A DNA stretch of 64,000 bases, from the NCBI GenBank assembly GCA_964244295.1, contig CAXTIG010000028.1, forward strand, positions 26,594 to 90,593, in the 5' to 3' direction. This DNA is from JAJAZB01 sp964244295 (GTDB lineage: Bacteria > Bacteroidota > Bacteroidia > Cytophagales > Spirosomataceae). Position 1 is the stretch's first letter. Each line of letters opens with the position of its first letter. The notes below the pieces were generated by a model. It saw nothing but the letters and a program-made list of their open reading frames with translations. It did no database searches and had not been told where the DNA came from. This document shows, piece after piece, positions 51,472 through 59,726 of the stretch. The position numbers were made by a program, and so were the translations under genes.

Positions 51472-52191
51472 ATGCTACTTCATTTGTACCCAACCCCCGC
51501 CTCCCTCACCCGCGCCGTGGCCGACTGGCTCGTGACGTACAGCGCCGAAGTATTGGTAAAGCAAGCCCGCTTCACCATCGCCCTTTCCGGCGGCAGCACG
51601 CCGCAGGCGCTGTACGAACTACTGGCGACGGAAGAATTTCGGAGAAAAATCAAGTGGGAATCCTGGCACGTCTTCTGGGGCGATGAGCGGTTCGTGCCCT
51701 TCGACGACGAGCGTAACAATGCCTGCGCCGCCCTCGAAGCCCTGCTCGAACACGTCCCCGTGCCCCCGGAGCAAATTCACGTCATGCAAACCGAGGGCCT
51801 CACGCCCGACGAATCAGCCACCGCTTACGACGAAATCTTGCGTCGGTATTTTGAAGAAACCGGCCCCACCTTCGACCTCGTGCTGCTCGGCATGGGCGAC
51901 GACGGGCACACGCTCTCGCTTTTTCCCGGCACCGCCGTCGTTCACGAAGAAACCGCCTGGGTCACCTCATTTTTTCTCGAAAGCCAGGCCATGACCCGCC
52001 TCACCCTCACCGCGCCGCTGGTCAACCGGGCGGACTGTGTGGCGTTTTTAGTGACGGGCGCGAAAAAAGCGCCGGTGCTGAAGGAAGTGCTGGAAGGAAG
52101 TTATCAGCCCGAAAAATACCCCTCCCAACGCATCCAACCCTTGAACGGAAACCTGCATTGGTTCGTGGACGAGGCGGCGAAACCATCCTGA
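51472..52191 (+). CDS. pgl: 6-phosphogluconolactonase
   Basis: A 239-residue lactonase, second step of the oxidative pentose phosphate pathway. Motifs are ALSGGSTPQALYELLA, WHVFWGDERFVPFDDERNNA and LLGMGDDGHTLSLFPGTAVV, all in the sugar-phosphate-binding site. The start at 51472 is the first ATG after the palindromic repeat. It is co-directional with zwf; a gnd gene is not present within the window. It converges on oxidoreductase C, with a G+C-rich hairpin between. Confidence 0.92.
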   Translation: MLLHLYPTPASLTRAVADWLVTYSAEVLVKQARFTIALSGGSTPQALYELLATEEFRRKIKWESWHVFWGDERFVPFDDERNNACAALEALLEHVPVPPEQIHVMQTEGLTPDESATAYDEILRRYFEETGPTFDLVLLGMGDDGHTLSLFPGTAVVHEETAWVTSFFLESQAMTRLTLTAPLVNRADCVAFLVTGAKKAPVLKEVLEGSYQPEKYPSQRIQPLNGNLHWFVDEAAKPS

Positions 52192-52195
52192 ATTT

Positions 52196-52283
52196 CTCCG
52201 CGCCTCTGCGTGTCACCCTGATGCGAAGCGGTCCGTCGCACGGTCGAAGCGGACGCCGCGCGGGGTCAAGCAGAGGCGCGGAG
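52196..52283. repeat. Local inverted repeat between pgl and oxidoreductase gene C
   Basis: Perfect 14-bp arms CTCCGCGCCTCTGC (52196-52209) and its complement (52270-52283) flank a 60-base centre that contains further small dyads. Confidence 0.65.
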
Positions 52284-52291
52284 ACGCGGAG

Positions 52292-53389
52292 TCAGTACAC
52301 CACCTGCACCTTGCGCCCCGTATCGGCGGCGCGGACGATGGCTTCGATGATTTTCAAATCAATCTTACCTTCTTCGCCCGACGCCACCACGGGCGTGTGG
52401 TCGAGGATGCTCCCGGCGAAGGCGTCGAGTTGGGCGATCTGCTGGTAGGCGGGCGTTGGGAATTCAATTTTTCCTTTGAACGAATCACCCCGTGCGCCGG
52501 TGGCGTTGAAGGCCGGTTGCAAGCCAAACCATTGGTAGCCCGTGGTGGCATGGAGCCGATCCACGTAGGAGGTGTACGTCGTTGTGGAGTTGGAAATAGC
52601 CCCGCCCGGAAATTCCATCTCAAAACTGACGGTTTCGTAAATGCCCTTGAATACCGCCGTATCGCGCACGTAGCCCTGGGCGGTCACGGCCACGGGCAGT
52701 TCCCCGATGGTACGGCGGGCACCCTGCACGGCGTACACGCCCAAATCCATGATGGCCCCCCCCCCGCCGAGGGCCTTGTTGAGCCGCCAAACTTTCGGGT
52801 CGGCCATCGAAAACCCCAGGCTGGTTTCCATCAATTTCACCGCGCCGTATTCCTTTTCGGTACCCAAGCGCCGCAGTTCGAGGTGGTGTGGCTCAAAGTA
52901 CAACCGGTAGCCCACAGACAATTTTACGTTGGCTTTTTGGCAGGCGGCGATGATTTGATCGCACTCCGCAGCGTTGAGGGCCATCGGTTTTTCGCAGATC
53001 ACGTGCTTACCCGCCTGCGCCGCCCGGATGCTGTACTCGGCGTGCATCGAGTTGGGCAGCACCACGTACACGATGTCGATGTCGGGGTTGTCGGCGAGGC
53101 GGTCAAAACGCTGGTAATCGTACACGTTTTGGGGCGGCAGGTTGTACTGCTTCGTCCAGGAAGCGGCTTTTTCGGGCGTACCCGTCACGATTCCCGCCAG
53201 GCGGCAGCGCTGGGTTTGTTGCAGGGCCGGGGCGAGTTGGAGGGTGGAGTACGTCCCTAACCCGACGAGGGCCACGCCCAGTTTTTTTTCGTCCAGAATA
53301 TCCGGGCGCTCCGATTGGGGCAGCAGCAAGGCACTGGTACCGATGGAGAGTTTTTGCAAAAACTGGCGTCGAGAGGAAAAGTCAGGCAT
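52292..53389 (-). CDS. Gfo/Idh/MocA-family oxidoreductase C, exported
   Basis: A 365-residue third paralogue. SSRRQFLQKLSIGTSALLLP is a twin-arginine-like signal. The Rossmann loop is VALVGLGTYSTLQLAPAL, the catalytic motif KHVICEKPMALNAAEC, substrate motifs SVGYRLYFEPHHLELR and IMDLGVYAVQGARRTIGELP, and the C-terminal box EEGKIDLKIIEAIVRAAD matches paralogues A and B. The start at 53389 is the ATG next to the signal; the open frame extends to 53617 through a palindromic repeat. The substrate is unknown; paralogue B is closer to it in the active-site motif (ICEKP) than A. Confidence 0.88.
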   Translation of the reverse strand: MPDFSSRRQFLQKLSIGTSALLLPQSERPDILDEKKLGVALVGLGTYSTLQLAPALQQTQRCRLAGIVTGTPEKAASWTKQYNLPPQNVYDYQRFDRLADNPDIDIVYVVLPNSMHAEYSIRAAQAGKHVICEKPMALNAAECDQIIAACQKANVKLSVGYRLYFEPHHLELRRLGTEKEYGAVKLMETSLGFSMADPKVWRLNKALGGGGAIMDLGVYAVQGARRTIGELPVAVTAQGYVRDTAVFKGIYETVSFEMEFPGGAISNSTTTYTSYVDRLHATTGYQWFGLQPAFNATGARGDSFKGKIEFPTPAYQQIAQLDAFAGSILDHTPVVASGEEGKIDLKIIEAIVRAADTGRKVQVVY

Positions 53390-53447
53390 CGGGTTTGGCG
53401 AAAACGGAAAACGACAAAGAAGCTGTTTTGAATTCTGAAAAAAGGGG

Positions 53448-53552
53448 GCTGTCATCCCGACGCAGGAGGGATCTCGTTGGGGTTCTGAACACTCGATTAT
53501 CGGCAAGCATCTCGGAAGGGAAACGAGATCCCTCCTGCGTCGGGATGACAGC
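53448..53552. repeat. Interrupted palindromic intergenic repeat, copy 10
   Basis: Perfect 31-bp arms (53448-53478 and 53522-53552) with ends GCTGTCATCCCGACGCAGGA and the inner box GATCTCGTT. It lies upstream of oxidoreductase gene C. Confidence 0.92.
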
Positions 53553-53662
53553 CGCTTTTTTCTGAAAACTATAATCCCAATCAGGTCTAAAGTAAGTCCA
53601 CCCCGAACGAAAGGCATCCCCCAAAATGGGGGAGTTTAGTCGATGGGCGTTAGAAAAACGGT

Positions 53663-54415
53663 TCAGCGCAACCACCGCCACGCCAGCCCATTTATCCCCA
53701 CATTCGCTAGCGTGGCCAGCGAGTAGGTCAGGGCGATGGAGTGTTCCGGCAAACCCTAGCCCACGCCGAATAAAAACGTGGCGAAGCCAAACATCGCTCC
53801 CATCAACCCCCGCAACAGCCGGGTACTCACCCGCCAGCCCTGCTGATGGTGCGTAAACGCCGCCAGGATCGAGGTCATGATCGGAAAGGGCGTCAGCAAG
53901 CCGCTCCAGGCGGGGCCAAGCCAGTCGGCGACTTTGGTCACGCCCAGCACGAAAAGCGTGGCCACCGCCATCCGCAGCGGCAAATCGAAGCCCGGTGCCG
54001 GCCGGTGGGGTTGAGCAGGTGGGTGCGGAAAGGTGCGCAGCGTGAGGGCAATCGCCACCAGCACCACGCCGTAAACCAGGTACAAATTCAGGGGCAAAAA
54101 CCGCAGGAGCAAGGCCACGCCGAGGTACACCGCGTAGCCCGCCAGCGAACAAACTATCCAGCCAAAGCGCGGCGAAAGCGCCACGTACACCCGGCAGAAC
54201 CCCAGAATGCCCAGCGCCGCCGCCAGCGCGGGCACGGCAGCACGGGCGGCAAAGGCCGACCCTTGTTCCAAGGCGAGGAAAATAGAAATTGGCCCGGCCA
54301 CCCAGGGGAGTCCGCCCAGCCAACCGCCGAGAGTCGCCCCCCAGCGCCGGGTGGCCAGCGTGACGAGGCCGATGAGTGGGGGCATCAGCACTACTTTCAG
54401 GGTGAAGGTCGTCAT
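53663..54415 (-). pseudogene. Seven- to eight-helix membrane protein with one in-frame stop codon
   Basis: A hydrophobic membrane protein of unknown function. The open part (53756-54415, 219 residues) has helices such as PPLIGLVTLATRRWG, LAGYAVYLGVALLLRFLP and VVLVAIALTLRTF. The frame stops at TAG (53756-53758) within GATFLFGVG, yet the same frame continues for 30 codons as GLPEHSIALTYSLATLANVG, INGLAWRWLR, to a TGA at 53663-53665, completing a last helix. A single change from TGG (Trp) would explain this. Its ATG overlaps the stop of the SGNH gene by four bases (ATGA), so the two are coupled. The stop may be a mutation or an error. Confidence 0.7.
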
Positions 54416-55764
54416 GGTTTTCCCGGTGGTTCGTACACCCTGATTTCCCGCAAATCGTCCAGCGCCCGGCCCCGCAATTCGAGCGTGTGAGGCCCGTTGG
54501 GTACCCCCTGCACCACCGTCACGGCGGCTCCGGCGGCGGGAGTGGCGACATCGAGGCCCATCTTCCGCACTTGCCAGTGCAACGAATCGCCGGGTTTGAG
54601 CCAGGAAAATGCCGCGAAATCCCGGGGCGTTTTTCGGAAAAACCACCCATCGGGGGCGATCCCGATCCGATTGGAGCGGGAGGTAAACGGCTGGTCACTG
54701 CGGCCCGCCCCATCGTCGCCCGTGCGGGAGCCGCGCAGGCTGAACTCCACGCGTTGCTTCACCGAATCAAGGGCCGTGACGAGCAGCGTCCAGTCTTCTT
54801 CCTGGGGCGCTCCGCCCGGCGGAGCGCCCAGGTGCAGGGTGAATACTTGCCCGATGTTTCGTAGAAAATACCCATCGGGCCGCGTAGCCGGGCGGGTGTG
54901 GTAATAACTGCCAGGCCATTCCGAGGGCTTTTTTCCGTCCAGCGTTACCCGCAACGAATGGGTAGTTTGTACCGACGGTGCCCAGTGCAATTCCACCCGG
55001 TTGCCCGTTACGGGCACGCGGAAGCGGTTGCGGTACACCACGAATTCGTTGAGGTTCAGGCGCTGCACGCGCGCCGGGGCCAGGTTGTTGGCGGGCAGCT
55101 TGGTCAGGTATTGGTTGACGAGGCCCGCCATCAGAAAATTTCCGTGTTCGTTGAGGTGGACGTTGTCCGAGAGCAGGGCCGTGGCGGGCAGGTTATTTTC
55201 CCGCAAATACGTTTTCCAGGCAGTGCGCACGTCGAGCAGGGCCAGGCCGTATTGTCGGCATAGGTTGGGCAGCCAGGTGGTGTTGTGCCGGTCGTGCCAG
55301 GCTTCGTTCTGCCCGACGGCCACGTGGTCGGTCTGCACGGCGATCTCGGCGGTGGTGCGGCGCTGAATGGCGCGGATGAGCGTTTCGTAATCCGGCTCGT
55401 TGCCGTAATCGTGGAGCAGAATCAGGTCAGGGTAAAAGGGCAGCACGTCGTTTTCGACCATCCGCTTCAGGCGGTCCGTGCTGAACCCCCCGATGGCCCG
55501 GTTTTCCATCACGATCCGGGTCTCCGGGTACGTTTTCTCCAAAAACGTCCGCACCGCGTTCCACCAATTCTGCTGGCTGATGGATTGGCCGTACACCAAC
55601 ACGCGCAATTCGCTGCCTTCGCCGTGCAGCAACGCCGCCGTGCGCGGGATGGCCTGGGCGAAGGAATCGAGTTGGGTCGGTTCGGGCGCGGGGATGGGAA
55701 AATATGCCTGGGCGGTGGCGTTGAAAAGGAGGCTGGCAAAGAAAAAAAAGAGGAGGAGGCGCAT
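54412..55764 (-). CDS. Secreted SGNH/GDSL hydrolase
   Basis: A 450-residue protein. It has a signal peptide (LLLFFFFASLLFNATAQA), then an SGNH esterase domain: ELRVLVYGQSISQQNWWNAV (block I, Ser in GQSIS), AIGGFSTDRLKR (block II, Gly), LLHDYGNEPDYETLI (block III, Asn) and LLSDNVHLNEHGNF (block V, Asp/His). Residues about 250-445 form a C-terminal beta-rich domain (VVYRNRFRVPVTGNRVELHW), likely carbohydrate-binding. It would deacetylate or de-esterify polysaccharides outside the cell. An in-frame palindrome (54805-54829) encodes LGAPPGGAP. The next gene, a membrane protein, overlaps by four bases. Confidence 0.85.
   Translation of the reverse strand: MRLLLFFFFASLLFNATAQAYFPIPAPEPTQLDSFAQAIPRTAALLHGEGSELRVLVYGQSISQQNWWNAVRTFLEKTYPETRIVMENRAIGGFSTDRLKRMVENDVLPFYPDLILLHDYGNEPDYETLIRAIQRRTTAEIAVQTDHVAVGQNEAWHDRHNTTWLPNLCRQYGLALLDVRTAWKTYLRENNLPATALLSDNVHLNEHGNFLMAGLVNQYLTKLPANNLAPARVQRLNLNEFVVYRNRFRVPVTGNRVELHWAPSVQTTHSLRVTLDGKKPSEWPGSYYHTRPATRPDGYFLRNIGQVFTLHLGAPPGGAPQEEDWTLLVTALDSVKQRVEFSLRGSRTGDDGAGRSDQPFTSRSNRIGIAPDGWFFRKTPRDFAAFSWLKPGDSLHWQVRKMGLDVATPAAGAAVTVVQGVPNGPHTLELRGRALDDLREIRVYEPPGKP
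54805..54829. repeat. Small in-frame palindrome in the SGNH gene
   Basis: The 12-bp arms GGGCGCTCCGCC (54805-54816) and 54818-54829 have a one-base centre and encode a Gly/Pro/Ala-rich turn in the C-terminal domain. Confidence 0.55.
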
Positions 55765-55803
55765 GAAGGGGAAAAATAAATCAACCGGTGGTCACGCGGA
55801 GGG

Positions 55804-56340
55804 TCACGTTGAGCGGAGGGGTCCGCGTGAGTCTTCCGAAACCGCCGGATAAACCACGTAAAACACCACATCGGTGCCGTAATAGAAAGCCATTTTCTCG
55901 AACCGCATCCCCACTTTCTCCATCACCCGGTACGAGGCCCGGTTTTCGGGGTTGGCCACGGCCACGAGGCGGGGCAGGTTCAGGCGCTCGAACGCGTGGG
56001 CGATGACCGCCCGCAGGGCCTCGGTGGCGTAGCCTTTGCCCCAAAACTCCGGGAAAAAGCGGTAGCCGATTTCCCAGTCGCTGTCGTCTTCAAGCCGGAA
56101 CAGACCGATGACCCCCACGAAAGCCCCGGTTTCGCGTTCCTCCACGTTCCATCGGATCAGGCCGCTGCCGTTGTCGTAGTCAAGCAGTATTTTTTGCAAA
56201 TACGTTTCGGTTTCGGCCCAGGTACGCGGCGGAATCACGTAGCGCATCACCACCGGGTCGGAGTCGAGGCGGTAGAGGTCTTCGAGGTCAGCGGCGACGA
56301 AGCGACGGAGGCGGAGGCGCGGGGTTTCGAGGGGGAGCAT
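55804..56340 (-). CDS. GNAT-family N-acetyltransferase (RimJ/RimL-type)
   Basis: A 178-residue acetyltransferase. The start LPLETPRLRLRRFVAADLED is typical of RimJ/RimL-like members. GAFVGVIGLFRLEDDSDWEI is the central sheet, and FWGKGYATEALRAVIAHAFE is motif A, the acetyl-CoA pyrophosphate-binding loop (G-K-G-Y-A). ENRASYRVMEKVGMRFEK is motif B. The acceptor is unknown; protein N-termini or small metabolites are both possible. The start at 56340 matches the family; the open frame upstream is part of the inverted repeat. TetR is encoded just upstream. Confidence 0.85.
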   Translation of the reverse strand: MLPLETPRLRLRRFVAADLEDLYRLDSDPVVMRYVIPPRTWAETETYLQKILLDYDNGSGLIRWNVEERETGAFVGVIGLFRLEDDSDWEIGYRFFPEFWGKGYATEALRAVIAHAFERLNLPRLVAVANPENRASYRVMEKVGMRFEKMAFYYGTDVVFYVVYPAVSEDSRGPLRST

Positions 56341-56359
56341 GGGGAAAGAAAGGGTAATT

Positions 56360-56440
56360 AAAAACAAGAAATGAAAAAGTAGAAGACCGAAGGACACCTG
56401 CCTCTCCCTTTTCATTTCTTATTTTTCATTTCTTGTTTTT
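56360..56440. repeat. Local inverted repeat that ends the TetR gene
   Basis: Perfect 19-bp arms (56360-56378 and 56422-56440) of A/T-rich text. The right arm lies inside the TetR gene and encodes its lysine-rich end. Confidence 0.75.
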
Positions 56441-57008
56441 CATTCTTTTCAAAATCTAACCGCCCAAGCGCCCGCTCGTAGCCTTCCCGAAACGGCTCGT
56501 CGGAGCCGTAGAGCTGGCTGAGCATCACGGCTCCTTCGAGTTCGGCCACGGTTTGGCGGGCCAGGCGGGCGGCGGTTTCGGGCGGGTGGGCGCTGCCGTA
56601 GAGGTGCGCGAGCGCGGCCAGCCACTGGTCGAAAATCTCCTTCAACACGCCCCGGAATTCGGGGTTCAGCTTGGCCGTTTCGAGGGTGGTGTTGCCCACG
56701 ATGCAGCCGCCTTCGGCGCTGAGCAGGGCGCGGTTGAGGCGGCGCAGCACCTTGCCCAGCCGCTCGGCGGGGGGCAGGGTTTCGTCGTAAGCGACAGCGA
56801 AGACTTTATCCTGAAGCGATTGCCGCACCCACTCCAGCACGGCCCGCATCAGCGCTTCCTTGCTTTCAAAATAATGGTAAAAACTGCCTTTGAACAGCCC
56901 GCAGGCGCGGGCCAGGTCACTCATGGCCGTGTTGTGGTAGCCGCGCTGACGGAACACGGTGAGGGAACGGGCCAGCAGTTCGTCGCGGGTGGTTTTTTGG
57001 AGAGGCAT
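56412..57008 (-). CDS. TetR-family transcriptional regulator
   Basis: A 198-residue repressor. The N-terminal helix-turn-helix includes RDELLARSLTVFRQRGYHNT and MSDLARACGLFKGSFYHYFE, SKEALMRAVLEWV, as in the YxdF/AcrR-like group. The C-terminal ligand domain is variable (GCIVGNTTLETAKLNPEFRG resembles TetR_C of the YvdT/AefR type). The last residues NEKQEMKNKK come from the local inverted repeat. The GNAT gene follows, so it may control that gene or itself. Ligand unknown. Confidence 0.9.
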   Translation of the reverse strand: MPLQKTTRDELLARSLTVFRQRGYHNTAMSDLARACGLFKGSFYHYFESKEALMRAVLEWVRQSLQDKVFAVAYDETLPPAERLGKVLRRLNRALLSAEGGCIVGNTTLETAKLNPEFRGVLKEIFDQWLAALAHLYGSAHPPETAARLARQTVAELEGAVMLSQLYGSDEPFREGYERALGRLDFEKNEKQEMKNKK

Positions 57009-57218
57009 CGATTTTGTTCAAACAACGGCCCGAAAGTTCGGAATTTCAGGGAAGGTTACCGGAAAGAAAAAAGTCAAGGCTTTAACGAATTTTAGCAAAG
57101 TTGCCTTCTTAACCGGCTCATCCTTTTTTACTTTTGAGTAACCTCTTCCCGTTGGCTCAACAGCGTGGATAGGCCTAATTGACTTCGATTTTTGAACACT
57201 CAACAAACTTTTTAACCG

Positions 57219-57749
57219 ATGAAAACTCAACTTTTTGTACTCGCGCTGCTAATGGGAATAGGTCTTACTGGTTGTGTGCGGGTGCGGTCTAATCAGGAAT
57301 CTGGCGCAGTGTCGCCGTTTCAAAAGATTTTGGTGGTTGCCAAACAAAAGGAAAAAGCCCAGCGCTACGCCGATTCGTATCGGTTTGCCTTTCCTGCTGG
57401 CTATCAGGTCACGACACTAGGCTTCGATGACCTGACCTTTGGCAGTCCGGACAGTCTGATTCGTCAGGAAGTGACAGCCTACGGGTGCGATGTAGTTTTA
57501 TGGCTGGAGACCAGACCCACCGGAACGGTCACCGGCAACCAATACTTCACGACATCGGATTTTGAATTGTACGGCGAACTACGGGCGTGGCCCAGTAACC
57601 GGCCTTTCTGGAAAATGAGGGCAGCGTTACCCTCCCTGGTAAGTCAGCTTTCTCCCGCACGGGTCGTTCATCAATTGCAGCGCGACAGAATTCTTCGTCA
57701 AACCGATTCGGCGCGCTCGACGGCGGTACTCTCGCCCAAAAATCCCTAA
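57219..57749 (+). CDS. Lipoprotein of unknown function
   Basis: A 176-residue lipoprotein: LFVLALLMGIGLTGC gives lipidation at Cys19. The mature part starts VRVRSNQESGAVSPFQKILV, then alternates strands and helices (VVAKQKEKAQRYADSYRFAF, LGFDDLTFGSPDSLIRQEVT, CDVVLWLETRPTGT). I recognise no named domain. It precedes the two metallopeptidase genes by only 36 bases, but whether it belongs to their operon is not clear. A TACTTTTG element at 57129-57136 could be its promoter, though without a good TTG box. Confidence 0.75.
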   Translation: MKTQLFVLALLMGIGLTGCVRVRSNQESGAVSPFQKILVVAKQKEKAQRYADSYRFAFPAGYQVTTLGFDDLTFGSPDSLIRQEVTAYGCDVVLWLETRPTGTVTGNQYFTTSDFELYGELRAWPSNRPFWKMRAALPSLVSQLSPARVVHQLQRDRILRQTDSARSTAVLSPKNP

Positions 57750-57785
57750 TTTGGGTGACTTTTCACCAACCGTTTTTTCGTGTTC

Positions 57786-59669
57786 ATGCTTTTTTTCCGA
57801 AAAACCATCGTGCTGGGATTCCTCGGCATTTTAATGAGTACGGCGTCAGCGCAACTTCCTGGCCTCATGGTGCCCTTAGAGGTGCAACAGGCCTACGAAA
57901 AAGGCACCCGCAGCCCCAACGGCCAACCCGGCCCCAATTACTGGCAAAATCACGCCGATTACCAAATCAAGGTCAGCCTCGACCCCCAGACCCGCGAACT
58001 GAGCGGTTCGGAAAAAATTACCTATACCAACGAAAGCCCCGGTGCCCTCACCCAGTTGGTGCTGCGGCTGTACCCGGATATTTTCAAACAAGATGCCGTC
58101 CGTGACGAAATTCTGGACCCCGAAGACATCAACGCCCAGGGCGTGACGCTCGAAAGCGTGCGCATCAACGGCGAAGACTGGCCCCAGAACCGCCTCAAGC
58201 GCCAGGGCACCAACCTGCTCATCAACATCGCCGCCCGCAAACTGGAGAGTAAAAAAACCATCACGCTCGACGTCGTTTGGCAGTACCGGATTCCGAAAAA
58301 AACCCACATCCGCGAGGGGACGTACTTCAACACCACGTTCATGGTCGCCTACTGGTACCCGCAGATGGCCGTCTACGACGACATCGACGGCTGGGATACC
58401 TACAACTACACCGGCCCGCAGGAATTTTACAACGATTTCAACACCTACGACGTGGAAATCACCGTGCCGTCGAGCCACCTGGTCTGGGCTACGGGCGTTT
58501 GGCAAAACCCCGAGAAAATCCTGAGCGCCGAGTACCTCAACCGCCTGAAAACCTCGCAGACCGCCGACCCCATCGTCCGCATCGTGACCGAGACCGACCG
58601 GGCGAAGGGCGGCATCACCCAGGGCAGCGGCCCGCTGACGTACCGATTCAAGGCGGAGAAAGTCACCGATTTCGTGTTTGCTGCCTCCGATACCTACCTC
58701 TGGGATGCCAGCAGCGTGGAAGTGGAACCGGGTCGGCGGACGGCGGTGGCGGCGGTGTACCACCCGACGGCCAACGACTTCCGCGAGGTGTGCCGCTATA
58801 ACCGGCAATCGGTCGAGTATTTCTCGAAAAACCTGCCCGGCGTGCCGTTTCCTTTCCCGAACGAGACGATTTTCAACGGTTCGGGCGGGATGGAATTTCC
58901 GATGTTCGTCAACGACGGCTCCTACCCCGACCAGGAGGCCGCCGAGGTGGCGGCTCACGAGGTGGCGCACAGTTATTTTCCGTTTTACATGGGCATTAAC
59001 GAGCGCAAGTACGCCTGGATGGACGAAGGCTGGGCGCAGTTTCTGCCCAACGAAATCGAGTTCGACATCAATGGCGAAAAATTCAAGCCCCAGCAAACCA
59101 ACGCCCAGTATTACAGCTACTTCGCCGGGCGCGAGTCGGATATGCCGATGATGGTGCCCTCGGTGCAACTCACCGGCAATTCGTACACGTTTGCCTCGTA
59201 CTTCCGGCCTTCGCAGGCCTACGCGTTTTTGGAAGATTTACTGGGAAAAGAAAAATTCAAGGCTGCCCTCCAGGAATACATGCGCCGCTGGAACGGCAAG
59301 CACCCGATTCCCTATGACTTTTTCCAAAGTTTTAACGATGCCACGAAGGAAGACCTGTCCTGGTTCTGGAAACCCTGGTTTTTCGAGAAAGGCTACCCCG
59401 ATTTAGCCCTCGGCGTGAGCAAGGGCAAGAAAAACAAAACCACCCTCACCGTGATCCGCAAGGGCAACCTGCCCGTGCCCATCCGCCTCCGCCTGACCTT
59501 CGCCGACGGCAGCACCGAGGAACTCCGCGAAACCGCCCGCGTGTGGCAGGATGGGAAAACCAGTTTCAGCGTTGAGCGCACGTTTCCGAAGGGTTTGAAA
59601 AAAGTGGAATTGGGTGGCGTGGTGATTCCTGACTCGAACCGGAAGGATAACGGGTGGGAGGGGAAGTAA
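57786..59669 (+). CDS. Secreted M1-family metallopeptidase A
   Basis: A 627-residue zinc aminopeptidase-like protein. It has a signal peptide (VLGFLGILMSTASAQ), an N-terminal beta domain (DYQIKVSLDPQTRELSGSEK) and a catalytic domain whose GAMEN-like motif is FNGSGGMEFPMFVN. The zinc site is AAHEVAHSYFPFYMG with the third ligand Glu in YAWMDEGWAQF, an exact HExxH-x18-E. The C-terminal beta domain is separate (LTVIRKGNLPVPIRLRLTFA). Members of this group often cleave peptides in the periplasm or at the cell surface. A GTG lies two codons upstream of the chosen ATG. Its paralogue follows directly. Confidence 0.9.
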   Translation: MLFFRKTIVLGFLGILMSTASAQLPGLMVPLEVQQAYEKGTRSPNGQPGPNYWQNHADYQIKVSLDPQTRELSGSEKITYTNESPGALTQLVLRLYPDIFKQDAVRDEILDPEDINAQGVTLESVRINGEDWPQNRLKRQGTNLLINIAARKLESKKTITLDVVWQYRIPKKTHIREGTYFNTTFMVAYWYPQMAVYDDIDGWDTYNYTGPQEFYNDFNTYDVEITVPSSHLVWATGVWQNPEKILSAEYLNRLKTSQTADPIVRIVTETDRAKGGITQGSGPLTYRFKAEKVTDFVFAASDTYLWDASSVEVEPGRRTAVAAVYHPTANDFREVCRYNRQSVEYFSKNLPGVPFPFPNETIFNGSGGMEFPMFVNDGSYPDQEAAEVAAHEVAHSYFPFYMGINERKYAWMDEGWAQFLPNEIEFDINGEKFKPQQTNAQYYSYFAGRESDMPMMVPSVQLTGNSYTFASYFRPSQAYAFLEDLLGKEKFKAALQEYMRRWNGKHPIPYDFFQSFNDATKEDLSWFWKPWFFEKGYPDLALGVSKGKKNKTTLTVIRKGNLPVPIRLRLTFADGSTEELRETARVWQDGKTSFSVERTFPKGLKKVELGGVVIPDSNRKDNGWEGK

Positions 59670-59726
59670 AAATTCCCCCACCCCGCCCTAACCTTGTTCA
59701 TCCAAAACCCACATTTCCACATCCGC

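Noticed and set aside
6976..53552. Repeated palindromes as a CRISPR array
   Set aside because: Copies are kilobases apart, lack regular spacers and have variable arms; no cas genes are present.
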